Shown here: piece by piece, positions 1-5,100 of the stretch
How positions within the stretch are numbered: position 1 is the first letter of the stretch
How the letters are laid out: every line of letters begins with the position of its first letter
Source of the DNA: Gammaproteobacteria bacterium
Lineage (GTDB): Bacteria > Pseudomonadota > Gammaproteobacteria > Burkholderiales > Thiobacillaceae
Direction: 5' to 3'
Assembly: GCA_018820745.1 (NCBI GenBank)
Contig: JAHJNP010000114.1
Coordinates: 1 to 5,100 of the forward strand
Length of the DNA: 5,100 nt
Notes under the pieces: model-generated
Seen by the model: the letters and a program-made list of their open reading frames with translations, nothing else
Told to the model about the DNA's origin: nothing
The model's database searches: none
Made by a program: the position numbers and the translations under genes

Positions 1-393
1 GCCGATGAAGCGGATGCCGTGCTTTTTGGCCGCCGCCTTGACGCCGTCTTCCAGCGCCGTGCCCTGCGCGCCCGTCTCGCTGAAGCCCGCCGACAGCACG
101 ATGGCGTGGCGGATGCCCCGCTGTCCGCATGCCTCCATGATCTGCGCCACCGTCGGCGCCGGCGTGGCGATCAGCGCCAGCTCCGGCACGACCGGCAGCT
201 CGCTGGCCGACGCATAGCAGCGCACGCCGAACACCGTCTCGTGCTTGGGATTGACCGGGTAGACCTCCCCTTTGTAGCCGGCGTGGCGCAGGTTGCGGAA
301 CAGGATGCCGGCGACCGAATCCTCGCGTTCGCTGGCGCCGAAGACCGCCACCGAGCGGGCGTTGAACAGGGGGTGCAGATAGTGTTGGGGCAT
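1..393 (-). CDS. NDP-forming acyl-CoA synthetase-type protein, N-terminal part (possible Pat-like lysine acetyltransferase)
   Basis: Partial gene: 131 codons are present and the frame is still open at base 1. The visible part is a CoA-binding Rossmann-type domain. It starts HPLFNARSVAVFGASERED (residues 7-25), with the strand and glycine turn of the nucleotide/CoA site. It continues with YPVNPKHETVFGVRCY (45-60), ELALIATPA (71-79) and AIVLSAGFSETG (97-108), an order typical of the ADP/NDP-forming acetyl-CoA synthetase family. In proteobacteria this domain usually opens a protein of 700-900 residues. Members with a C-terminal GNAT domain (PatZ/Pat) acetylate lysines of metabolic enzymes such as acetyl-CoA synthetase. 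The C-terminal part lies outside the window, so a plain acyl-CoA synthetase remains possible. The ATG at 393 is chosen because the conserved region begins a few residues later. No convincing Shine-Dalgarno sequence precedes it. The gene diverges from the deacetylase at 519. Confidence 0.85.
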   Translation of the reverse strand, partial: MPQHYLHPLFNARSVAVFGASEREDSVAGILFRNLRHAGYKGEVYPVNPKHETVFGVRCYASASELPVVPELALIATPAPTVAQIMEACGQRGIRHAIVLSAGFSETGAQGTALEDGVKAAAKKHGIRFIG

Positions 394-438
394 GGTTTGC
401 TTTGGGCGGGCGTGCGCTGAATCGATGGGGTCGTGAGC

Positions 439-453
439 GGCCTATGCTAGGCC
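439..453. repeat. Perfect palindrome in the divergent control region
   Basis: GGCCTA-TGC-TAGGCC, two perfect 6-base arms around a 3-base centre. It sits between the divergent synthetase and deacetylase genes, 45 bases upstream of the minus-strand start and 65 bases upstream of the plus-strand start. The size and symmetry fit a binding site for a dimeric regulator, but no specific regulator family is recognised. It could equally be a chance dyad in GC-rich DNA. Confidence 0.35.
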
Positions 454-461
454 ATCCCCCG

Positions 462-490
462 TTACCGCGCCATCACGCCGGGCGTATAGT
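462..490 (+). promoter_or_regulatory. Possible sigma70-type promoter of the deacetylase gene
   Basis: The -10 element TATAGT (485-490) differs from TATAAT at one base and lies in an AT-rich patch (TATAGTTTGTTTATT) that stands out from the GC-rich surroundings. The hexamer 17 bases upstream, TTACCG (462-467), is a poor -35 match. Transcription would start near 497, about 22 bases before the ATG at 519. The call rests mainly on the -10 element. Confidence 0.4.
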
Positions 491-518
491 TTGTTTATTC
501 CCCTGACTTCCCCGCGCC

Positions 519-1442
519 ATGCCTACCGCCTACATCACCCACCCCAGCTTTCTCCTGCACACCATGGGAGGCTGGCATCCGGAGAGCCCCGAGCGACTGC
601 GCGCCATCGACGACCGGCTGCACGCCGCCCACCTGTTCGACTTCCTGACGCATCTCGAAGCCCCGCCGGTGCAGCGCAGCCAGCTGCTGCGGGTGCACGA
701 CGCCGCCTACATCGACTTCGTCGAAGCGTCCTCGCCCAGCACAGGCTTCCGCGCGCTCGACCCCGACACCAGCATGAACCCGCATACGCTCGACGCCGCC
801 TTCCATGCCGCGGGCGGCGCGGTCATGGCGGTGGACCGGGTGATGCGCGGCGAAGTGGCCAACGCCTTCGTCGCCTGCCGCCCACCCGGCCATCACGCCA
901 CCCGCAACCAGGCCATGGGCTTCTGCTTCTTCAACAATGTCGCCGTCGCCGCCGCGCATGCGCTGGAAGCGCACGGCCTCGCGCGGGTCGCGATCGTCGA
1001 TTTCGACGTCCACCACGGCAATGGAACCGAGGCCATCTTCACGGACGAGCCGCGCGTGTTGCTCTGCTCCACCTTCCAGCATCCCTTCTACCCCCACTGC
1101 GGTGCGGACACCGCCAGCGAGCACATCGTCAACGTGCCGCTGCCCGCCGGCACCACCGGCAACAGCTACCGCGAAGCCTTCAGCGCGCAGATCATGCCGC
1201 GCCTGGAAGCGCACCGCCCGCAGATGCTGTTTTTCTCCGCCGGCTTCGACGGCCATCGCGAAGACGACATGGCGCAGTTCGGCCTGGTCGAAGCGGATTA
1301 CGTGTGGATCACCGAACAGGTCATGGATGTGGCCGCACGCCACGCCGAAGGCCGCATCGTCTCGCTGCTCGAAGGCGGCTACGACCTCAGTTCCCTGGGA
1401 CGCAGCGCGGCGGCGCACATCAAGGCCATGGCGGGTTTGTAG
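519..1442 (+). CDS. Zinc-dependent deacetylase, histone deacetylase/AcuC superfamily
   Basis: Complete 307-residue protein that hydrolyses an acetyl-amide, either on protein lysines or on a small acetylated amine. All active-site motifs are present in order. RPPGHHA (121-127) carries the catalytic His pair H125/H126. GFCFFNNVA (134-142) follows. VDFDVHHGNGT (160-170) supplies zinc ligands D163 and H165. SAGFDGH (240-246) supplies zinc ligand D244. LEGGYDL (284-290) holds the transition-state tyrosine Y288. The EGGY form and the short length resemble class II-like bacterial deacetylases and acetylpolyamine amidohydrolases. No signal peptide or membrane segment is visible, so it is cytoplasmic. 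The ATG at 519 is chosen because YITHPSFLLH is the usual family N terminus and an in-frame TGA lies at 504-506. No clear Shine-Dalgarno is seen. Substrate cannot be read from sequence; the divergent Pat-like gene makes acetyl-lysine a reasonable guess. Confidence 0.95.
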   Translation: MPTAYITHPSFLLHTMGGWHPESPERLRAIDDRLHAAHLFDFLTHLEAPPVQRSQLLRVHDAAYIDFVEASSPSTGFRALDPDTSMNPHTLDAAFHAAGGAVMAVDRVMRGEVANAFVACRPPGHHATRNQAMGFCFFNNVAVAAAHALEAHGLARVAIVDFDVHHGNGTEAIFTDEPRVLLCSTFQHPFYPHCGADTASEHIVNVPLPAGTTGNSYREAFSAQIMPRLEAHRPQMLFFSAGFDGHREDDMAQFGLVEADYVWITEQVMDVAARHAEGRIVSLLEGGYDLSSLGRSAAAHIKAMAGL

Positions 1443-1545
1443 GCTGCGCCGGCGCGGCTTGTGCAAGCGGCAGGAATGCCATGAAGAAGGCCCGGGCAAG
1501 GGTGACGCCCAGGTTCGGCCAGCAAGAGACCTCTTGGGAACCGGC
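1443..1545. other. Convergent intergenic spacer with small dyads
   Basis: 103 bases between the stop of the deacetylase (plus) and the stop of the lipoprotein hydrolase (minus). It contains the palindrome GCGCCGGCGC (1447-1456), the dyad GCTTG-TG-CAAGC (1457-1468), the palindrome GCCCGGGC (1490-1497) and the dyad CAAGAG-AC-CTCTTG (1523-1536). None is followed by a run of T on either strand, so no classical intrinsic terminator can be called. No small gene is evident. Confidence 0.5.
1523..1536. terminator. Weak bidirectional terminator candidate (hairpin without T-tract)
   Basis: CAAGAG-AC-CTCTTG forms a hairpin of about 5 base pairs with a GACC loop, in the convergent spacer and 10 bases beyond the hydrolase stop. 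The position suits a terminator for the hydrolase transcript. The absence of a U-tract and the short stem make this a low-confidence call. Confidence 0.2.
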
Positions 1546-2532
1546 TTACGGTTTACCCCCAGCGCAAAGCGCTTGCCACCCCTCCCCTTCGAGCCCGGAA
1601 GGCAGGGGCGCCGCCGGGTCGGCCAGCCAGGCGGCCAGGTCCTCCAGCACCCTCCTGGCACAGAGGTCGCGGGTGAGCATGTGGTAGCCGTTGGGGTAAA
1701 CGGCGACCCGGGCCGAGGCAGGCAGGGCGGCGAGCATCCGGCAGGTGGGGCGGCGCGGGATGATTTCGTCGCGCTCGCCATAAAGGACCAGGGTGGGCAC
1801 CGTCAGCCCGGGCGCGGCGACGAGCGCCCGGTCCATCAGCTTGGTCAGGCCCCACAGGGCATCCGCCCGGGCTTCCTTGATTATCAAGGGGTCCTCGCCC
1901 AGCGCGTGCAGCATCGCTTCATTGTCGGAGGCCGTAATGCCCAGCCCACGGCCGGAGAGCCGCATTCCCGGCACGCTGTGCGCCAGCAGCCACAGCGCGG
2001 CGTGCTGCAGCGGATTCATGGCCGCCCGGCCCCACACCGCGGCGGCCACCAGCGCTGCCCCGTCGGCCGCCGCGGGCGTTGCGGCGAGGACGCTCATGGC
2101 CACCGCGCCCCCCATGCTCTCCCCCAGCAGGTAGAGCGGCTGGCCGGGATGTGCCTGGCGCAGCAGCGCCGCCACCATCCTGGCATCGTCCGCGAGCAGC
2201 GCCGAGCCGGGCCAGATGCCGCGCTGGGCGCTGGCGCCGAAGCCGCGCTGGTCGTAGGCATAGGTGGCGATGCCCCGGGCGGCGAGGAAAGGCCCCACCT
2301 CGGCGAAGGCCTGCCGGTAATCGTTGAAGCCATGCAGGGCAAGGACGACTGCGCGCGGGGGGCCTTGCGGCCGCCAGCTGCTCAACGGCAGCGCTGCGCC
2401 GTCGGCGGCGACTACGCGGCCGGCCTCAAGGCGCGGAACCGTCGGATGCGCCCCGCGCTGCTGCACCAAAGGGGTGGCGCAGCCAGCCAGCCACGCCAGC
2501 AGCATCAGGATGGCACAGACCCTGATACTCAC
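1546..2532 (-). CDS. Lipoprotein alpha/beta hydrolase (lysophospholipase/monoacylglycerol lipase-like)
   Basis: 328 residues from a GTG start. Residues 1-17 form a short lipoprotein signal peptide ending in the lipobox LAGC, so Cys18 should be lipidated; Ala follows it, not Asp, which fits outer-membrane sorting. The rest is a serine hydrolase of the Hydrolase_4/COG2267 type. LALHGFNDY gives the oxyanion-hole HG (H67). YDQRGFGAS begins at 93. LGESMGGA carries nucleophile Ser139. LYGERDEIIP carries Asp255, and NGYHMLTRDL carries His284. It probably cleaves an ester such as a lysophospholipid or monoglyceride in the cell envelope; the substrate is not known. The GTG at 2532 is preferred over an upstream TTG at 2583 because it gives a proper signal peptide and overlaps the stop of the preceding small gene as GTGA, indicating translational coupling. 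Its own Shine-Dalgarno (GGGG, 8 bases upstream) is weak. Confidence 0.92.
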   Translation of the reverse strand: MSIRVCAILMLLAWLAGCATPLVQQRGAHPTVPRLEAGRVVAADGAALPLSSWRPQGPPRAVVLALHGFNDYRQAFAEVGPFLAARGIATYAYDQRGFGASAQRGIWPGSALLADDARMVAALLRQAHPGQPLYLLGESMGGAVAMSVLAATPAAADGAALVAAAVWGRAAMNPLQHAALWLLAHSVPGMRLSGRGLGITASDNEAMLHALGEDPLIIKEARADALWGLTKLMDRALVAAPGLTVPTLVLYGERDEIIPRRPTCRMLAALPASARVAVYPNGYHMLTRDLCARRVLEDLAAWLADPAAPLPSGLEGEGWQALCAGGKP

Positions 2533-2768
2533 TGAACCGACCCCGGACCGCTGTCGTAGAAGGCGAGCGACCAGAGGCCGCAAGGCAGGTCATGGCGAAC
2601 GATGCGGATCGCGTCCTCGCCCAGGCGCTTGGAATAATGGGGGGCCCGCCCGGCCCATCTGTCCACAGGCGTTTTCACCGCCATCCTCGCCGGACCGACA
2701 TGCAGGACAGGGAGAATGGGCTCGCCGCCGCAACCCGACCGGCAATCCTCCCCGGCTGGAAAGGGCAT
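2529..2768 (-). CDS. Small protein of unknown function, coupled to the lipoprotein hydrolase
   Basis: 79 residues, not recognised as any family. The evidence for a real gene is contextual. ATG 2768 is preceded by TAAGGAG, a 7-base match to the 16S anti-Shine-Dalgarno, with 6 bases between AAGGAG and the ATG. Its TGA stop (2531-2529) overlaps the GTG start of the hydrolase as GTGA. The protein has three cysteines: two near the N terminus in CRSGC (C9, C13), and C63. The middle is basic and aromatic-containing (DRWAGRAPHYSKRLGEDAIR, 36-55), and the end reads GLWSLAFYDSG. There is no signal peptide or membrane segment, so it is probably cytoplasmic. The C-x3-C pair could bind a metal, but nothing here proves that. 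An in-frame TTG start at 2867 with its own GGAAGGAG would add 33 residues; the ATG is preferred. Confidence 0.68.
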   Translation of the reverse strand: MPFPAGEDCRSGCGGEPILPVLHVGPARMAVKTPVDRWAGRAPHYSKRLGEDAIRIVRHDLPCGLWSLAFYDSGPGSVQ

Positions 2769-2934
2769 GGGCTTCTCCTTAGTGTTTCTGAAGGTATAGC
2801 ACCGGCAGAACGTGGCCCGGAAGGGTGCGGGAATGAAACATCGCACCTGGCCAGCGGAAATCCGCAACGCCGTCTCCTTCCGAATCCGGACCCTCACACT
2901 TCATTCATGCAGACAAGTGGATAAGTGTCGTTCC
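2769..2934 (-). other. Leader/spacer between feoB and the small gene, with several dyads
   Basis: 166 bases, read on the minus strand. It contains, in order, a GCGGA-AA-TCCGC dyad (2854-2865), the palindrome CTGGCCAG (2847-2854) and a 6-base stem GGTGCG/CGCACC around a 12-base loop (2824-2847). A wide inverted repeat ACACTT/AAGTGT (2896-2901 and 2923-2928) lies just past the feoB stop. A weak -10-like TATACC (2793-2798) has no convincing -35 partner, so a separate promoter for the downstream pair cannot be confirmed. No T-tract terminator is visible after feoB. Confidence 0.45.
2775..2781 (-). promoter_or_regulatory. Strong ribosome binding site of the small gene
   Basis: TAAGGAG on the minus strand, 6 bases before ATG 2768. 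It is the best Shine-Dalgarno match upstream of any gene here and decides the start of the 79-residue protein. Confidence 0.75.
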
Positions 2935-4995
2935 TCAATACGCCCATCCCGCCATTTCCAGCGGCCAGCGCACCGCAGCCGCCACGACGAGCGCCACGCC
3001 GATGGACAGCGTGACCGAATAGAGCGCGTCGCGCCGGCCGAGCAGCCTCAGCATCATGGCGAAGGTGGATACGCAGGGCACGTAGAAGGTCAGGAACACC
3101 AGGAAGGTGGCAATCTGCGTGGTGTCGAGCACGCTGCCCAGTTCCTGCGTGCCGAGCGCGCTGAACACCATGAGCAGGGACAGTTCCTTGCGCAACACGC
3201 CGAACAGGATCGGCACGCCGAGCGCGACCGGCAGCCCCAGCCACCATCCTGTCACCGGCGCGAGCGCGAGATTGATCCAGGCATCCATGCCGACATGGCC
3301 CAACACCGCCAGCACCACGCTGCCCGCCACCAGCAGCGGCAGCACGATGGTGACGATGTCGCGGCTGCGCTCCCAGGTGTTGGCCAGCAGGGCGCGCAGG
3401 GTCGGCACGGCGTAGGCCGGAATCTCCTGGATCATGCCGGGCGTGGTCTCGGGGTAGCGGCGCTTCAGGAGCTTGCCGACCAGACTGACGACGACGGGGA
3501 CCAGCATGAAGAGCGCGAACACGCCGAAGCCGCCGAGGTATTTTCCGCCCACTGCAAGGATGATGGCCGAGCGCGCCGAACAGGGCAGGAAGGTGATCAG
3601 CAGCGAGGCCACCGTGCGGTCGCGGCCCTGGCTAACGGCGGCGGTGGCGGCCAGTGCCGGCACGTTGCAGCCGAGCCCCATCAGAAACGGCAGGGCGACG
3701 CCGCCGTGCAGCCCCAGCCGGTGGAAGCCGCGGTCGACCACGAAGGCCACGCGGTGCATGATTCCCGACTCTTCCAGCCACACCAGCAGCAGCACCAGCG
3801 GGATCATGTAGGGGATGACGATGCCCGCCAGACCGATGAAGCCGTCCAGCACGGCGCGGGCGACCACCCCCGCAAGGTCGGTCGGCTGCCACGGCGCGGA
3901 CCACTCGATCAGGCGCGCGACGGTGAGCGCGTCGAGGAAGGCGCTCACCTCGAACACGACGACCAGCACCAGCGCGAAGATCGCCAGCGAGCCGGCGAAG
4001 CCCCAGCGCGGATGCAGGAAGAGGTCGTCCGCCCAGAGTTGCCAGCGCGGCGGCGCGCCCGCCTCGCCGGGGCGGCTCACCGCTTCGGCCAGGAGGGCGG
4101 CGCGGTGATGGCGGTCGGCATGGATTTCCTCCGCCAGCGGGCGCGGCAGGGCCGCGTCGGCGGCGGCACGCGCGGCGAGCAGCGCCGCGTACCGGTCCGG
4201 GAAATGCGCCTGCAATTCCTGCGCGAAGTAGCCGTCGTTCTCCGCCAGCTGCAGCGTCAGCAAGGCTTCGGGCACCGCGAACGCCGCCGCCACCTCCGGC
4301 TGCCGGGCGATGTCGGCAATGGCCCGCAGTTGCGCCTCGATGTGCGCGCTGGACGAAGGCGCCGATGGGTGCGGCTGTAAAAACCTTGCCTCGCGCGCGA
4401 CATGCACCACGGTGGTATACAGGTCGGCCAGGCCGATGCCCATGTGCGCCACGGTCGGCACCACCGGCGCGCCCAGCCGGGCCGACAGGGCGCGCACATT
4501 GATGAAGCGCCGCTTGGCGCGCGCCTCGTCCATGCGGTTGAGCGCAAACACCATCGGCCGGCCCAGCTGCATCAGTTCCAGCGCGAGTTCGAGGTCGCGC
4601 TCCAGCGCCGTGGCGTCGATCACCACCAGCAGCACATCGGGGGCGGCAAACGCGCTCGCCGGCTGATGCGCCTCATGGCGGGCGATGGGCGGCCAGCGGT
4701 CGCCCCACAGCAGGTACTTCAGGGTCACGCACGCCTCGGCGTCCAACTGGTGCAGGCCGTCGACGGCGGGCAGCGCGACCAGGGAAATCTGATCGATGCC
4801 CACCTCGACCAGGCATTCCTCGTACGCGGGGCCGATCCCAGCCAGGCGTTCGTGGCGGGTAGCGGTGGCGGCGGCGGCGCGGAAGATGCTGTGCTTGCCG
4901 CTGCCGGCGCGGCCGACGATCGCCACGCGTGGTCGCTTGGCGCCGCGCAAGCCAGGGCCGTGGAGGGGGAAGCTATGCGCGGACGGGGGCACCAT
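2935..4995 (-). CDS. feoB: FeoB-type ferrous iron transporter with degenerate G domain
   Basis: 686 residues; inner-membrane Fe(II) uptake protein. Order: a 22-residue N-terminal tail; a G domain (about 23-205); a helical segment rich in Ala/Leu (about 215-305) matching the FeoB GDI region; then a polytopic core from about 331 to the end. The core is typical: GLGCNVPALAAT (440-451), PCSARSA (471-477), VLRKELSLLMV (600-610) and FYVPCVSTFA (637-646), with the conserved cysteines C443, C472 and C641. In the G domain, ALNRMDEA (151-158) is a good G4 and ARLGAPVVP (172-180) leads to G5. G1 reads GRAGSGKHS (28-36), with His where Ser/Thr should follow Lys. G3 reads LPAVDG where DLPG is expected. 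About 20 extra residues (100-119) separate these from the next strand. It lacks the long C-terminal tail of 770-residue FeoB proteins. The membrane core leaves little doubt about family; GTPase activity is questionable. Confidence 0.93.
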   Translation of the reverse strand: MVPPSAHSFPLHGPGLRGAKRPRVAIVGRAGSGKHSIFRAAAATATRHERLAGIGPAYEECLVEVGIDQISLVALPAVDGLHQLDAEACVTLKYLLWGDRWPPIARHEAHQPASAFAAPDVLLVVIDATALERDLELALELMQLGRPMVFALNRMDEARAKRRFINVRALSARLGAPVVPTVAHMGIGLADLYTTVVHVAREARFLQPHPSAPSSSAHIEAQLRAIADIARQPEVAAAFAVPEALLTLQLAENDGYFAQELQAHFPDRYAALLAARAAADAALPRPLAEEIHADRHHRAALLAEAVSRPGEAGAPPRWQLWADDLFLHPRWGFAGSLAIFALVLVVVFEVSAFLDALTVARLIEWSAPWQPTDLAGVVARAVLDGFIGLAGIVIPYMIPLVLLLVWLEESGIMHRVAFVVDRGFHRLGLHGGVALPFLMGLGCNVPALAATAAVSQGRDRTVASLLITFLPCSARSAIILAVGGKYLGGFGVFALFMLVPVVVSLVGKLLKRRYPETTPGMIQEIPAYAVPTLRALLANTWERSRDIVTIVLPLLVAGSVVLAVLGHVGMDAWINLALAPVTGWWLGLPVALGVPILFGVLRKELSLLMVFSALGTQELGSVLDTTQIATFLVFLTFYVPCVSTFAMMLRLLGRRDALYSVTLSIGVALVVAAAVRWPLEMAGWAY

Positions 4996-5009
4996 TAGCG
5001 ATCTCTCAC

Positions 5010-5026
5010 ATGAGAATGTTTCTCAT
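5010..5026. promoter_or_regulatory. Fur box of the feoB promoter
   Basis: ATGAGAA-TGT-TTCTCAT, a perfect inverted repeat with 7-base arms. Its core TGAGAATGTTTCTCA matches the Fur 7-1-7 consensus (TGATAAT-N-ATTATCA) at 11 of 14 positions. It lies 15-31 bases upstream of the feoB ATG, touching the -10 element and covering the expected transcription start. This is the classical layout for repression by iron-loaded Fur, and it agrees with the function of the gene. Confidence 0.85.
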
Positions 5027-5054
5027 TTGTATGGGTTTCTGGCGTAGCTGTCAA
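5026..5054 (-). promoter_or_regulatory. sigma70-type promoter of feoB
   Basis: On the minus strand a perfect -35 TTGACA (5054-5049) is followed after 17 bases by TACAAA (5031-5026), a 4/6 match to TATAAT. Transcription would begin near 5019, inside the Fur box, leaving a leader of about 24 bases with a weak purine-rich GAGAGA before the ATG at 4995. Confidence 0.7.
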
Positions 5055-5100
5055 TCCCTGCCTTGCCCTGGCCGCATGCTGCATCGCTGTGGCGACAAAC
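5055..5100. other. Upstream of the feoB promoter, nothing identified
   Basis: 46 bases to the window edge. No gene start, operator or terminator is recognisable. No feoA is seen between the promoter and feoB. Confidence 0.4.

Noticed and set aside
1447..1468. GCGCCGGCGC palindrome and GCTTG/CAAGC dyad just after the deacetylase stop as an intrinsic terminator
   Set aside because: Short stems, no T-tract on the plus strand, and such dyads are frequent in GC-rich sequence.
495..1781. Long minus-strand open frame (428 codons) opposite the deacetylase
   Set aside because: The plus-strand deacetylase has every catalytic motif; the antisense frame has no recognisable motif and also overlaps the true hydrolase gene. 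It is a by-product of GC-rich codon use.
937..2535. Plus-strand open frame of 532 codons spanning deacetylase, spacer and hydrolase
   Set aside because: It is out of frame with the deacetylase and antisense to the hydrolase, is rich in Pro/Arg/Ser low-complexity sequence, and has no family resemblance.
2533..2583. TTG start at 2583 for the lipoprotein hydrolase
   Set aside because: It would place 17 extra residues before the signal peptide; the GTG at 2532 gives a normal 17-residue lipoprotein signal and the GTGA overlap.
2812..4380. Plus-strand open frame of 522 codons opposite feoB
   Set aside because: Composition is dominated by His, Gln, Arg and Glu, typical of an antisense shadow of a membrane protein gene; it covers the spacer and feoB without motifs or a ribosome binding site.
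4995..5099. Minus-strand open frame entering from the right edge and ending in TAATG at the feoB start, suggesting a coupled upstream gene such as feoA
   Set aside because: The 35 visible codons do not resemble FeoA, and the stretch holds a consensus -35 and a Fur box, which fit a promoter region better.

Overview
The window is GC-rich bacterial DNA with dense coding, short spacers, and long meaningless open frames opposite the real genes. Protein similarity recalled from memory and the Fur-type operator suggest a Gram-negative proteobacterium, most likely a betaproteobacterium. That placement is an inference and was not tested by any search. No mobile element, CRISPR array, tRNA, rRNA or origin is visible, and no gene-free stretch exceeds about 170 bases.

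Left part (1-1442): a divergent pair. On the minus strand, the first 131 codons of an NDP-forming acyl-CoA synthetase-type protein (the family that includes Pat/PatZ lysine acetyltransferases) run off the left edge. On the plus strand is a complete zinc-dependent deacetylase of the histone deacetylase/AcuC/acetylpolyamine amidohydrolase superfamily. The 125-bp space between them holds a perfect 6-3-6 palindrome and a plausible promoter for the deacetylase. A possible acetylation 'writer' and 'eraser' therefore share one control region.

Middle (1443-2934): a short convergent spacer with small hairpins, then two minus-strand genes. A 79-residue protein of unknown function has a strong ribosome binding site, and its stop overlaps the GTG start of the next gene (GTGA). 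That next gene encodes a lipoprotein alpha/beta hydrolase of the lysophospholipase/monoacylglycerol lipase type. The overlap makes the pair a translationally coupled unit and fixes the hydrolase start. The 166-bp leader upstream contains several dyads, a second Shine-Dalgarno/TTG start in frame with the small gene, and a 20-codon open frame.

Right part (2935-5100): a FeoB-type ferrous iron transporter on the minus strand. The membrane core motifs are intact, but the GTPase domain is degenerate in the P-loop and in the G3 (DxxG) motif and carries an insertion. Its promoter (TTGACA, 17 bp, TACAAA) abuts a near-consensus Fur box, so iron repression is very likely. No feoA or feoC is seen in the window. 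The FeoB gene, the small gene and the hydrolase all point the same way and could be one transcript, though the 166-bp gap leaves room for a separate promoter.
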